From Solimonas sp040391865 (lineage in GTDB: Bacteria > Pseudomonadota > Gammaproteobacteria > Nevskiales > Nevskiaceae): a stretch of 14,355 bases of DNA. The position numbers were made by a program, and so were the translations under genes. Under the pieces are notes generated by a model. That model was not told where the DNA came from. It saw only the letters and a list, made by a program, of their open reading frames with translations, and did not search any database. The stretch spans positions 1-14,355 of the forward strand of contig JBEBWZ010000089.1 in NCBI GenBank assembly GCA_040391865.1, given 5' to 3'. Positions 6,781-14,289 of this stretch are shown in pieces (the first letter of the stretch is position 1; the number at the start of each line of letters is the position of its first letter).

Positions 6781-6807
6781 TTATCGGGTCGCCCCGGACA
6801 AACTTGA
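6781..6807 (-). promoter_or_regulatory. Sigma-28 (FliA) promoter of fliC
   Basis: The minus strand reads TCAAGTTT (6807-6800), 11 bases, then CCCGATAA (6788-6781). Against TAAAGTTT-N11-GCCGATAA this matches 14 of 16 box positions with exact spacing. The -10 box ends 99 bp before the fliC ATG, giving a leader of roughly 90 bases. Flagellin genes of motile gammaproteobacteria are normally driven this way. Confidence 0.9.
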
Positions 6808-6883
6808 GCGAAAAGTCCTACACGGGATGAACGGTTGCGTTAACGGGACAACCGGTCATCGCAGCGCCAAGGTCGGCGATGCA

Positions 6884-6906
6884 GCGGCGACCCTTGCGGT
6901 CGCCGC
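6884..6906 (-). terminator. GC-rich hairpin after the cytochrome b561 gene
   Basis: GCGGCGACC (6884-6892) and GGTCGCCGC (6898-6906) form a perfect 9-bp stem with a 5-base loop. It starts 33 bp beyond the cybB-like stop and lies upstream of the fliC promoter, where a boundary between transcription units is expected. No T-run follows on either strand, so termination is plausible but not shown. The rest of the 257-bp space between fliC and this gene holds the fliC promoter and leader; I see no gene there. Confidence 0.5.
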
Positions 6907-6938
6907 GATTCAACATGCAACGCGAGGCTTGACGCCGC

Positions 6939-7487
6939 TCAGCGGCGGCGCGGCAGCATCCGCAGCAGGGTGTCGTCCTTGCGCAGATAGTGATGGAACA
7001 GCGCTGCCAGCGCGTGGAAGCCGATCAGGTAGTAGCCAATCAGGCCGCCGGTCTCGTGCAGATACTTGATCTGCTTCGCCAGTTCCTTGTCGGCAGCAAT
7101 CAGCGGCGGCAGTTCCAGTCCGAAGAACGGAATCGGTTTGCCGGCCGCGCTGAGCAGCAGCCAGCCACCGATCGGCAGGCCCAGGATCAGCAGGTACAGC
7201 AACAGGTGCATCAGTCTCGACAGTTTGTCCTGCCACGGCGGCAGCAGCGGCGAGATCGCCGGGCTGCGGTTGAAGCCGCGCACGCAGAGCCGCAGCACGG
7301 TGACCGAGAACACGCTGAGCCCCAGCATGAAGTGCCAGGTCTTCAGCAGTTCACGCGGAGCGCTGCCGCGCGGATAGAGTTCGCGCAGTTCGATGCAGGC
7401 GTAGACCCCGATCAGCAGCAGCACGGTCAGCCAGTGCAGCGAGATCATCAGCGATCCGTAGCGGGACGAGGTGTTACGCAAGGGCAT
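6939..7487 (-). CDS. cybB: Cytochrome b561, CybB-like (superoxide:quinone oxidoreductase family)
   Basis: The 182-residue product is a four-helix inner-membrane cytochrome b561. Membrane segments lie at about 12-30, 50-68, 92-114 and 146-166. Candidate haem-ligand histidines are H18 (SLHW), H52 (TWHF), H144 (LHETGG) and H158 (IGFHA). From memory it resembles Escherichia coli CybB along its length, including the end KDDTLLRMLPRRR. E. coli CybB oxidises superoxide and passes the electron to ubiquinone. The ATG at 7487 is preceded by GGAAGG at 7 bases. It is separated from flgL by 194 bp of repeat-rich DNA and from fliC by 257 bp, so it is probably its own transcription unit. It has no known role in flagella; this may be a lineage-specific insertion, or the protein could protect against oxidants. 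The family call is firm; the exact activity is inferred. Confidence 0.93.
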   Translation of the reverse strand: MPLRNTSSRYGSLMISLHWLTVLLLIGVYACIELRELYPRGSAPRELLKTWHFMLGLSVFSVTVLRLCVRGFNRSPAISPLLPPWQDKLSRLMHLLLYLLILGLPIGGWLLLSAAGKPIPFFGLELPPLIAADKELAKQIKYLHETGGLIGYYLIGFHALAALFHHYLRKDDTLLRMLPRRR

Positions 7488-7537
7488 CGGTCAGCCTTCC
7501 GGACATGAATGGATGGCGGAAGCTTAGCTGACTCTTC

Positions 7538-7673
7538 GGGATTGGGGATTGGGGAGAAGCCTGAGATGCCGGCGATCTTCGCAGATCAACTCAAGCGCGC
7601 AGCGCAAAGCCGACGTAGGCGTCGAGTGGGATGCGATCCTCTCGCGAATCCCAAATCCCCAATCCCTAATCCC
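7538..7673. repeat. Long inverted repeat framing the flgL-cybB spacer
   Basis: The left arm GGGATTGGGGATTGGGGA (7538-7555) is complementary to TCCCCAATCCCTAATCCC (7656-7673) at 17 of 18 positions, the exception being a G-T pair. The arms enclose about 100 bp containing two smaller palindromes, GATCT-tcgc-AGATC and CGACG-tagg-CGTCG. No transposase frame is present. It resembles a miniature or palindromic intergenic repeat; GGGATT-type 7-mers are, from memory, common in xanthomonad genomes. Confidence 0.75.
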
Positions 7674-7674
7674 T
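7647..7674. repeat. Four 7-bp AATCCCN tandem units; G-quadruplex motif on minus strand
   Basis: Four consecutive units read AATCCCA, AATCCCC, AATCCCT and AATCCCT. On the flgL coding strand this gives GGG-ATTA-GGG-ATT-GGGG-ATTT-GGG, which fits the G3N1-7 rule for a four-tract quadruplex. A fifth GGG (7681-7679) directly follows the flgL stop codon. In the flgL transcript the structure would begin right at the end of translation. Confidence 0.8.
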
Positions 7675-7681
7675 ACGTCCC

Positions 7682-8878
7682 TCAGCGCAGGTAATCGAAC
7701 AGCGACAGCTGATTCACCAACGTGTAACTCTGCTGTGCCGCCTGCAGCGCTGTCATCTGCAGCTGCAGCCGGGTTGCCGCTTTGGCGTAATCGAGATCGC
7801 GCAGCGTCGAGACCGTGCTGCTGGCATGTTCGCCGTAGGCCGCCGACAGATCGATTGCATCATCCAGTGCATTCAGGCGCACACCGATACCAGCGCGCAC
7901 ATCGATCATGCGGTTTTCCGCGCCCTGCAAACCGGCCAAACTCTGCTGCAATTGCGTCTGGAAGTGCGCGGCATCGGCACCGCCCGCCTGCAGTTGTGCC
8001 ACCGCAGTAGCCAGACGGTCGATCAATGCAAACACATCCTGCGACGGCGCTGGCGCCAGCCGCAGTTCATCGCCCACCGCTGGCGTACCGGCGAGCGTCA
8101 GTGTCAGGCCCTGCACCTGCAGACTCTGGCCCGCGGCATAGTCGCCGCCGTCGATCACTGCGCCGCCGGTATCCAGCACCTCGTAGCGATCGGCCGCACT
8201 GAAGCGCAGCGTGTAGTTGCCGCCATCCCAGGCAGTGCCGTCGTCGCGCTTGAGATAAGTGACGGCAAGGCTGCCGCTGTTGCCGGTCGCCGCGCTGACT
8301 CCGACGCCGCCATAGCCGCCCGGCAAGCCCATGAACACCGCCTGGCCGCTGTCGCCGCTGGCGATCGACCGCTGCGCACCGATCTGCACCTGACTGACGT
8401 GGTGATCGCCGGCGTAGTTCGTCGCGCCGCCATTCCACGAGAACGGCTGCTCGCCGTCGGCACTGCCGGCAAACAGATAGCGCCCGCGACCATCGCTGCT
8501 GTTGGCCAGCGCCAGCAGCTGCTCGCGGATGCTGCCCAGCTCCTTGGCGATCGCCGCACGCGATTCATTGGACTGCCCGCCACTGCCGGCTTCGATCGCC
8601 AGCACCCGCGTCTGCTGCAACAGGCTGTTGACGCTGGTCAACACGTCCTCTTCGAGTTGCAGGCGACCCTTGGCCGATTCCGCGGTGGCCTTGTACTGCG
8701 CGTTCTGCGCCACCGCGCGATCCAGGCCCTGCGCGGCGGCATAGGCGGCGGGATCGGCCGCGGCACTGGTCCACTTCACCTTGCTGCCGAGCTGCAACTG
8801 GGTCTGCGTCAGCTGCGCCTGCTGGCGCTGGATCGCCTGCAGGCCCTGCTGATGGATCATCGCGGTCGAAACTCGCAT
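7682..8878 (-). CDS. flgL: Flagellar hook-filament junction protein FlgL (HAP3)
   Basis: The 398-residue product is the second junction protein, lying between FlgK and the flagellin filament; it is exported through the flagellar type III path and has no signal peptide. The flagellin-like N-terminus is clear (MRVSTAMIHQQGLQAI, helices to about 145). The C-terminal helix ends ALQAAQQSYTLVNQLSLFDY followed by LR, as FlgL proteins do. A beta-rich insert at about 220-275 contains LTLAGTPAVGDELRL, a module that also occurs twice in FlgK here. The start at 8878 is 3 bp after the flgK stop (TAATCCATG), with GGGGAG inside the flgK end, implying coupled translation. It is the last gene of the flgG-L run; its stop is followed at once by G-rich repeats. 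Confidence 0.96.
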   Translation of the reverse strand: MRVSTAMIHQQGLQAIQRQQAQLTQTQLQLGSKVKWTSAAADPAAYAAAQGLDRAVAQNAQYKATAESAKGRLQLEEDVLTSVNSLLQQTRVLAIEAGSGGQSNESRAAIAKELGSIREQLLALANSSDGRGRYLFAGSADGEQPFSWNGGATNYAGDHHVSQVQIGAQRSIASGDSGQAVFMGLPGGYGGVGVSAATGNSGSLAVTYLKRDDGTAWDGGNYTLRFSAADRYEVLDTGGAVIDGGDYAAGQSLQVQGLTLTLAGTPAVGDELRLAPAPSQDVFALIDRLATAVAQLQAGGADAAHFQTQLQQSLAGLQGAENRMIDVRAGIGVRLNALDDAIDLSAAYGEHASSTVSTLRDLDYAKAATRLQLQMTALQAAQQSYTLVNQLSLFDYLR

Positions 8879-8881
8879 GGA

Positions 8882-10759
8882 TTATCTCCCCACCGATTGC
8901 AGCAAGGTCTGGAACAGGCTGTCGGCAATCTGGATCACGCGCGCTGCCGCCTGATAAGCCTGCTGGTAGCGGATCAGATCGGCGGCCTCTTCATCGAGAT
9001 TGACGCCGGAAATTGCTTCACGCTCGTTCAGCGTCTGCGCCTGGATTGCCGCCTGCGCATCGCGGCGCAATGCCGACTGCTGCGCGCTGACGCCGGCCTG
9101 AGACACCAGCCCGCTCTGCGCCTGCCCCAACGAACTGCGACCGCCATCGAGCACGCCGCGCTGCGCCAGTTGCGCCAACGCATTGGCATTGCCGTTGTCG
9201 CCGCTGTTGGCAACACCGCGGCTGATTTCGAAACGATCGCCCGTCGCCGGCGCGCCCGACAGCGACAGCTGCCAGCCGTTGACCGTGATCGGCGTCCCGG
9301 CGCTCCAGCTGTAACTGCCGGCGCCGTTGATCGAATAGGTATCCGGTCCGGTGAATGCGATCGTGACCGGCCCCAGCAGCTGCGGATCGCCGGCATCCTT
9401 GATCACCGGAGCACCGGCGCTGGCACTGTTGCCGCTGGCGGCGGTGACCCGCAGCGGCGCTGCGGCCGCGATCTTCGCGGGATCGGCAATCGCCACCTGC
9501 AGCTGTCCGCCGGCGCTGGCCGTGGGCCGCAGCAGGAAACGATCGCCCGCCGCCGGCGTGCCGCCGAGCGTCAGTTCCAGACCGGCCGCACGCAAAGGAT
9601 CGGCCGCAGTCCCGCTGCCAGTGGTCGGCACCACCGCGCCGCTGCGGCTGTCGGTCAGCTGCCAGCCACCGTTGTCGTAGCGCAGCTCGTAATCGCTGCC
9701 GCCGAGCTGCGACAGATCCTTGAAACCGATCTGTACCTCGGCAGTGCCGCGGTTGCCGCCAGCGGCGTAGCTTGAACCGGTGGGGACGGTAAAGAGCGGC
9801 CCGCCGAGTTCGCCATTGGCATCGAGACCCTGTGCATGCTGTGCATTGACACTCTCTGCAACCGCCACCGCCAGACGCCCGAGCTGGTTGCGCGCCGGGT
9901 CGATCACTTCGCGCCGCACATCGAGCAGACCGCCGATGGCACCACCGCTGATCTGCGCGGTGATCCGCGCACCGCCGCCGTGAACGACATCGAGGCGACC
10001 GCTCTGGTAATGGTCCTCGGCCACCCCCAGCGCCGTGGCATCACGCCCCAGCACCAGCGCCTGACCGTTGGCGGTGAAGATGTTGAGACTGCCGTCGGGC
10101 TGCGTGGTGGTGCTGATGCCGATGCGGTTGGCCAGTTGCTCCACCAGCTGATCGCGCTGATCGAGCAGATCGTTCGGCGCCTGTCCGCTGAACTGACCCT
10201 GAGCCAGCGAGATCTTGTCGTTCAGTGCGGCCAGCGATTTCGTCAGCCCGTTGATCTCGTCGACGGTGTTGCGCAGCCGCTGGTTCAGCTCCGACTCCAT
10301 GCCATCGAGCTGCGCCTGGGTATCGTTGAAGCGCGCCGCCAGCGATTGCGCATTGCCGATGAACGCCTGCCGCGCGGCCGTGGATGCCGGGTCCTGCGCC
10401 AGCGCACTGGCACCATCGAAGAACGCCTGCAGTGGCCGCGACAGGCCGCTGGCGTTGTCCGACAGCAGGGTATCGACGCGCGCCGCATAGCCGGCCAGCA
10501 CATCGAGCCGCGCATAGGCCGAAGCATCGGATTGCAGCCGCGCGTTGACCAGGCCATCGGAAATGCGACGCACGGTCGCGGTATCGACGCCGGCACCCAT
10601 GTAGCCGTTGCCGGAGCCGCTGCCCTGCACCGACACCAGTTCCACGCGCTGGCGCGTGTAGCCGGCGGTATTGGCATTGGCGATGTTGTGGCTGGTGGTA
10701 TCGAGCGCGCGGCGATACGCCATCAGACCCGAGACACCGATGGAGAGCAGATCGGACAT
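8882..10759 (-). CDS. flgK: Flagellar hook-associated protein FlgK (HAP1)
   Basis: The 625-residue product is the first hook-filament junction protein, which sits on the hook before FlgL. The N-terminal rod/hook-type helix is at 1-45 (SIGVSGLMAYRRALDTTSHN, then IANANTAGYTRQRVELV). The C-terminal domain at about 585-625 contains NLDEEAADLIRYQQAYQAAA and RVIQIADSLFQTLLQSV. The middle is beta-rich and holds two copies of a module ending GTPAAGDRF (about 400) and GAPATGDRF (about 502). Length is somewhat above the enteric FlgK (about 550), explained by these inserts. The ATG at 10759 has GAGG 5-6 bases upstream, overlapping the TAG of flgJ 8 bp away. Export is type III, so no signal peptide is expected. 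Confidence 0.97.
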   Translation of the reverse strand: MSDLLSIGVSGLMAYRRALDTTSHNIANANTAGYTRQRVELVSVQGSGSGNGYMGAGVDTATVRRISDGLVNARLQSDASAYARLDVLAGYAARVDTLLSDNASGLSRPLQAFFDGASALAQDPASTAARQAFIGNAQSLAARFNDTQAQLDGMESELNQRLRNTVDEINGLTKSLAALNDKISLAQGQFSGQAPNDLLDQRDQLVEQLANRIGISTTTQPDGSLNIFTANGQALVLGRDATALGVAEDHYQSGRLDVVHGGGARITAQISGGAIGGLLDVRREVIDPARNQLGRLAVAVAESVNAQHAQGLDANGELGGPLFTVPTGSSYAAGGNRGTAEVQIGFKDLSQLGGSDYELRYDNGGWQLTDSRSGAVVPTTGSGTAADPLRAAGLELTLGGTPAAGDRFLLRPTASAGGQLQVAIADPAKIAAAAPLRVTAASGNSASAGAPVIKDAGDPQLLGPVTIAFTGPDTYSINGAGSYSWSAGTPITVNGWQLSLSGAPATGDRFEISRGVANSGDNGNANALAQLAQRGVLDGGRSSLGQAQSGLVSQAGVSAQQSALRRDAQAAIQAQTLNEREAISGVNLDEEAADLIRYQQAYQAAARVIQIADSLFQTLLQSVGR

Positions 10760-10767
10760 GGCGGCCT

Positions 10768-11719
10768 CTACACGATGATGCGGCGCGCCGGAACATCCGG
10801 CACCGTCGGCAGCGCCGCGTTCAGCGTGCGACCGTTGGCGATCTTCATGATCTTGTCGGCATAGCCCGGATCAGTGGCATAGCCGGCCTGTTGCAGTCCC
10901 TGCACGAAATGCCGCGCGTCGCCGTTGTGACGCAGTGCGTCGGCATAACGCGGATTCGATTTCAGGAAGCGCGTGTAATCGGCAAACGACTCGGCGACCG
11001 AATCGTAGGCACGGAAATCGGCGCGGGTGCGCTGCATCGTCCCGTCCTCATATTCCGAAGTCGCGTGATTGACCGACTCGCCCTGCCAACGACGATCGGC
11101 CTTGATCCCGAACAGGTTGTGCGCAGACTGACCATCGGCACCGCGCATCGCATGCTTGCCCCAGCCGGTTTCGAGCGCGGCCTGTGCGATCAACACGCGC
11201 GCCGGCACGCCCAGCTCGGCGGCAGCCGCTTCGGCATGCGGCTGGATCGCGCGCACGAAGGCTGCCGGGGTGATCGCAGATCCGGCATGCACGGCCATGT
11301 TGCTGCCGAGCGGTGACGCAGACACTGCTGCGCTACGGGATCCCTGACTCGCTGCGGCACCCGCTTTTTCCACAGCACCATCCACCGTTGCCGCAGGCGT
11401 GCCGCGCAGCTGCCGCACCAGCAGATCCGCCAGACCCAGACCCTTGCCGCTGGACAGGTGCGCCGCCAGCTGCTGGTCGAACATCTCGGTGTAGAACGCG
11501 GTCTGCTCGCCGCCGAGCACATCGTCGCCGAGGCTCGCGGCACGCATGCTTTTCAGCATCTGCTGGGTCAGCAGCGATTCGAACTGCTGCGCGGTACGGC
11601 GCAGGGCTTCCGGCGTCTGCTGTCGCGCCTCGGCCCTGAGTCCGGCGAACTGCGTGAAGTCGGTGACGGTATTGCCGACGTTTGGATACTCGTCGATCAG
11701 TGACGGTATCGGTGCGCAT
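10768..11719 (-). CDS. flgJ: Flagellar rod-cap / peptidoglycan hydrolase FlgJ, frame disrupted near the start
   Basis: FlgJ caps the rod and, through its C-terminal glucosaminidase domain, opens peptidoglycan for rod passage. The rod-scaffold domain is readable from about 11700 (TDFTQFAGLRAEARQQ, then RRTAQQFESLLTQQMLKSMR). The hydrolase domain holds IAQAALETGWGKHAMRG with the catalytic Glu, then NLFGIKAD and a C-terminal YADKIMKIANGR. This main frame has no ATG, GTG or TTG between the flgI stop and an internal ATG at 11559, which would cut into the rod domain. An ATG at 11719, 1 bp after the flgI stop, sits where the start should be but is one base out of frame. A +1 shift between about 11717 and 11690 would join MRTD to the rest, giving about 316 residues, the normal length. 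Causes could be a real indel, a sequence error or a non-standard start. If only standard starts are allowed, the frame is 10768-11559. Confidence 0.85.
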
Positions 11720-11720
11720 T

Positions 11721-12827
11721 TCAGATCACCACCAGCTCCGCGCGCAGCGCGCCAGCTTCCTTCAAGGCTTCGAGAATCGCGACCAGATCGCCCGGCGCCG
11801 CGCCGACCTGATTCACCGCACGCACCAGATCGTCGAGACTGACGCCGGCGTCGAACAGGAACATGCGGCCATCGCCCTGCTGCGTGACTTCGATCTGCGA
11901 GCGCGCCACCACCACTGTCTGCCCGTCACTGAACGGCTCGGGCTGACTGACCTGCGGCTTCTCGGAAATGGTCACCGCCAGCGAGCCATGCGCCACCGCT
12001 GCCGGCGTCACCCGCACATGACTGCCGATGACCACGGTGCCGGTGCGCGAATTGATCACCACCCGCGCCGCGGCATCGCCGGGACTCACTTCGATGCTCT
12101 CCAGCGCCGCCATGAACGCAACGCGCTGGCGACGGTCTTCCGGTGCCACAACCGCTACCGTGACCGCATCGCGCGCCTGTGCGAACTCGCCGCCGAGGTT
12201 GCGGTTGATTGCCTGCGCCATGCGCGCGGCGGTGGTGAAGTCGGCGCTGTGCAGATTCAGCCGCAGCTCCGGCGACACCGAAAAATTGCTGGCCACCACG
12301 CGTTCGACCATCGCGCCATTCGGCACCCGGCCGACGCTGGGCACATTGACCGAAATCCGCGAACCATCCTTGCCGGCGACACCGAAACCGCCGACCACCA
12401 CATTGCCCTGCGCGATCGCGTAGATCTGGCCGTCGGCTCCCTTGAGCGGCGTCATCAGCAGACTGCCGCCGCGCAGCGAACCGGCATTGCCGATAGAGGA
12501 CACGGTGACATCGATTGCCTGCCCGAGCTTGGCGAACGGTGGCAGCTCGCCGTGGATCGCCACCGCCGCGACATTCTTCAGTTGCAGGTTCACGCCCGCC
12601 GGCAGCGTGACGCCGAGCTGGCTCAGCATCGCTTTCAGACTCTGCGTGGTGAACGGTGCCTGCGTGGTCTGGTCGCCACTGCCATCGAGCCCCACCACCA
12701 GGCCGTAACCGATCAGCGGATTGCCGCGCACCCCTTCGACGCTGGCCAGATCCTTGATCCGGTCCGCCTGCGCCGGCAGTGCAACGGTGAACAGCAGCAG
12801 TGCGGCAGCGGCCCATTGGCGGTGCAT
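11721..12827 (-). CDS. flgI: Flagellar P-ring protein FlgI
   Basis: The 368-residue product forms the periplasmic P ring in the peptidoglycan layer, the bushing around the rod. A Sec signal peptide is evident: MHRQW, a hydrophobic stretch AAAALLLFTVALP, and likely cleavage after AQA at 19-21, before DRIKDLASVEGVRGNPLIGY. The FlgI body follows with GLVVGLDGSGDQT, PFTTQSLKAMLSQLGV and NVAAVAIHGELPPF; the C-terminal end has SLDDLVRAVNQVGAAPGDL and AILEALKEAGALRAELVVI. Length is typical (about 365). The ATG at 12827 is 11 bp after the flgH stop, with GAGGG overlapping that stop as ribosome site. Its own stop is 1 bp from the expected flgJ start. The gene appears intact. Confidence 0.97.
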   Translation of the reverse strand: MHRQWAAAALLLFTVALPAQADRIKDLASVEGVRGNPLIGYGLVVGLDGSGDQTTQAPFTTQSLKAMLSQLGVTLPAGVNLQLKNVAAVAIHGELPPFAKLGQAIDVTVSSIGNAGSLRGGSLLMTPLKGADGQIYAIAQGNVVVGGFGVAGKDGSRISVNVPSVGRVPNGAMVERVVASNFSVSPELRLNLHSADFTTAARMAQAINRNLGGEFAQARDAVTVAVVAPEDRRQRVAFMAALESIEVSPGDAAARVVINSRTGTVVIGSHVRVTPAAVAHGSLAVTISEKPQVSQPEPFSDGQTVVVARSQIEVTQQGDGRMFLFDAGVSLDDLVRAVNQVGAAPGDLVAILEALKEAGALRAELVVI

Positions 12828-12838
12828 GATCGTGGCCC

Positions 12839-13498
12839 TCAGAACGGAAACAGCGCGGAGTTGAAGAAGCGCGCCAGCCAGCCCATTTCATTGGCGTCGG
12901 CCAGTGCACCCTTGCCGGCGTAGCTGATGCGCGCATTGGCGATGCGATCCGAGCGCAGGGTGTTGTCGGCGGCAATGTCCTGCGGCCGCACCAGGCCTTC
13001 GACAAAGATCGTTTCGGCCCCCTGGTTGAGCGTGATCTCCTTGCTGCCGCGTACCTGCAGCGTGCCGTTGGGCAACACCCGCAGCACCATCACCCCGAGG
13101 CTGCCGCTGAGGGCATTCGACTGGGTGCTGCTGCCACCGCCGTTGAAGCTCTGCTTGCCGCCCAGTTCCGTTTCCAGCAGCGGCACGCCACCGGCGCTGA
13201 GCGGACGCCCGAGCAGGGTCGGACCATCGATGCCGACCTTGCTTTCCTTCTTGCTGGCGGAATTGGCTTTCTTCTGCGCATCGGTGCGCTCGACCAGCAG
13301 CACCGTCAACAGATCGCCGACACGGCGCGCACGCTGATCCTCGAACAGCGCCAATCCCACGCCCGGCGTGTAGATCGCACCATCGCTGGGCGGTGGCGGC
13401 AAGGCCATCGCTTCCGGCGGCACGATCTCGTCGCGGTGCCCACCGCCGCTGGCGCAGGCGCCGAGCAGCAGAGCAAGCAAGGGCAACAGGGCGCGCAT
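12839..13498 (-). CDS. flgH: Flagellar L-ring lipoprotein FlgH
   Basis: The 219-residue product forms the outer-membrane L ring. It starts with a lipoprotein signal: MRALLPLLALLLGAC, with lipobox LGAC and lipidated C15, followed by SGGGHRDE. The FlgH core follows: RARRVGDLLTVLLVERTDAQ, then KKANSASKKES, GSLGVMVLRVLPNGTLQVRG, SKEITLNQGAETIFVEGLVR, PQDIAADNTLRSDRIANARI and a C-terminal WLARFFNSALFPF. Length is normal (about 220-230). I chose the ATG at 13498 because the lipobox is 15 residues in; a longer frame upstream only reads the flgG region out of frame. The ribosome site is weak (no clear GGAG in the last bases of flgG), and the start is 5 bp after the flgG stop, so initiation probably depends on translational coupling. 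Confidence 0.96.
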   Translation of the reverse strand: MRALLPLLALLLGACASGGGHRDEIVPPEAMALPPPPSDGAIYTPGVGLALFEDQRARRVGDLLTVLLVERTDAQKKANSASKKESKVGIDGPTLLGRPLSAGGVPLLETELGGKQSFNGGGSSTQSNALSGSLGVMVLRVLPNGTLQVRGSKEITLNQGAETIFVEGLVRPQDIAADNTLRSDRIANARISYAGKGALADANEMGWLARFFNSALFPF

Positions 13499-13503
13499 GG
13501 CGA

Positions 13504-14289
13504 TCACAGGTTGTTGGAGACGTAGGCCAGCATCTGGTCGGCGGTCGAGATCGCTTTCGAGTTCATCTCGTAGGCGCGCTGGGTCTCGATCATGTTGACC
13601 AGCTCTTCGACCACGTTGACGTTCGATGCTTCGAGCGAACCCTGCGCCAGCAGGCCTAGGCCGGACTGGCCCGGCGCACCGGCCTGCGGCGCACCGCTGG
13701 CCGCGGTCTCGGTATAGAGGTTGTCGCCGATCGGCTGCAGACCGCCGACGTTGATGAAGTCTGCGACCGTCAGCTGTCCGACCTGCTGCGTCGCCGCCTC
13801 GCCCGCCATCTTGACGCTGACGGTACCGTCGGCGCCGATGCTGATGCTCTGCGCGCCGTCGGGAATGTTGATGCCCGGCTGCAGCAGATAGCCGCTGTTG
13901 TTGACCATCTGCCCCTGGTCGTCGAGCTTGAAGCTGCCGTCGCGGGTGTAGCCCACGCTTCCATCCGGCAACTGCACCTCGAAGAAGCCGCGACCGTTGA
14001 TCGCGAGGTCGAACGGATTGTTGGTGGGCTGCATGTTGCCCTGCGTGAACAGCTTTTCGGTGGCTGCGACACGTACGCCGGTGCCGAGCATCAGCCCTGT
14101 CGGCGCCTGGGTCTGCTGGCTGGTCTGCGCGCCGGGCTGACGCACGGTCTGGTACATCAGATCCTCGAACGCCGCCCGCCCCTTCTTGAAGCCGGTGGTG
14201 TTGACGTTGGCAAGGTTGTTGGACACCACCGCCATGCGCGTCTGCTGCGCATCGAGTCCGGTTTTCGCTACCCACAATGCCTGATTCAT
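13504..14289 (-). CDS. flgG: Flagellar distal rod protein FlgG
   Basis: The 261-residue product builds the distal rod that joins the basal body to the hook, and is exported by the flagellar type III system. The N-terminal rod motif is textbook: MNQALWVAKTGLDAQQTRMA, then VVSNNLANVNTTGFKKGRAA and FEDLMYQ. The middle has TGVRVAATEKLFTQGNMQPT, then NNPFDLAINGRGFFEVQLPD. The C-terminal rod helix is NVVEELVNMIETQRAYEMNS, then KAISTADQMLAYVSNNL. Length equals the usual 260. I start at the ATG at 14289, with GGAGG 6-7 bases upstream; an in-frame GTG at 14301 would swallow that ribosome site. It is the first complete gene in the window, and flgF is expected upstream, outside. Confidence 0.98.
   Translation of the reverse strand: MNQALWVAKTGLDAQQTRMAVVSNNLANVNTTGFKKGRAAFEDLMYQTVRQPGAQTSQQTQAPTGLMLGTGVRVAATEKLFTQGNMQPTNNPFDLAINGRGFFEVQLPDGSVGYTRDGSFKLDDQGQMVNNSGYLLQPGINIPDGAQSISIGADGTVSVKMAGEAATQQVGQLTVADFINVGGLQPIGDNLYTETAASGAPQAGAPGQSGLGLLAQGSLEASNVNVVEELVNMIETQRAYEMNSKAISTADQMLAYVSNNL

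Noticed and set aside
6764..7069. 101-codon plus-strand frame overlapping the fliC promoter and the end of the cytochrome gene
   Set aside because: It overlaps a well-supported promoter and gene on the other strand and has no recognisable features.
7538..7674. CRISPR array from the short direct repeats
   Set aside because: The units are 7 bp and directly adjacent with no spacers, so they are simple tandem and inverted repeats.
7826..9775. 649-codon open frame on the plus strand
   Set aside because: It is antisense to flgL and flgK, which are unmistakable, and its translation is low-complexity (Arg, Gln, Ala, His) with no recognisable motif.
11682..12923. 413-codon open frame on the plus strand
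   Set aside because: It is antisense to flgI and the end of flgH; composition is that of a mirror frame and there is no credible ribosome site.
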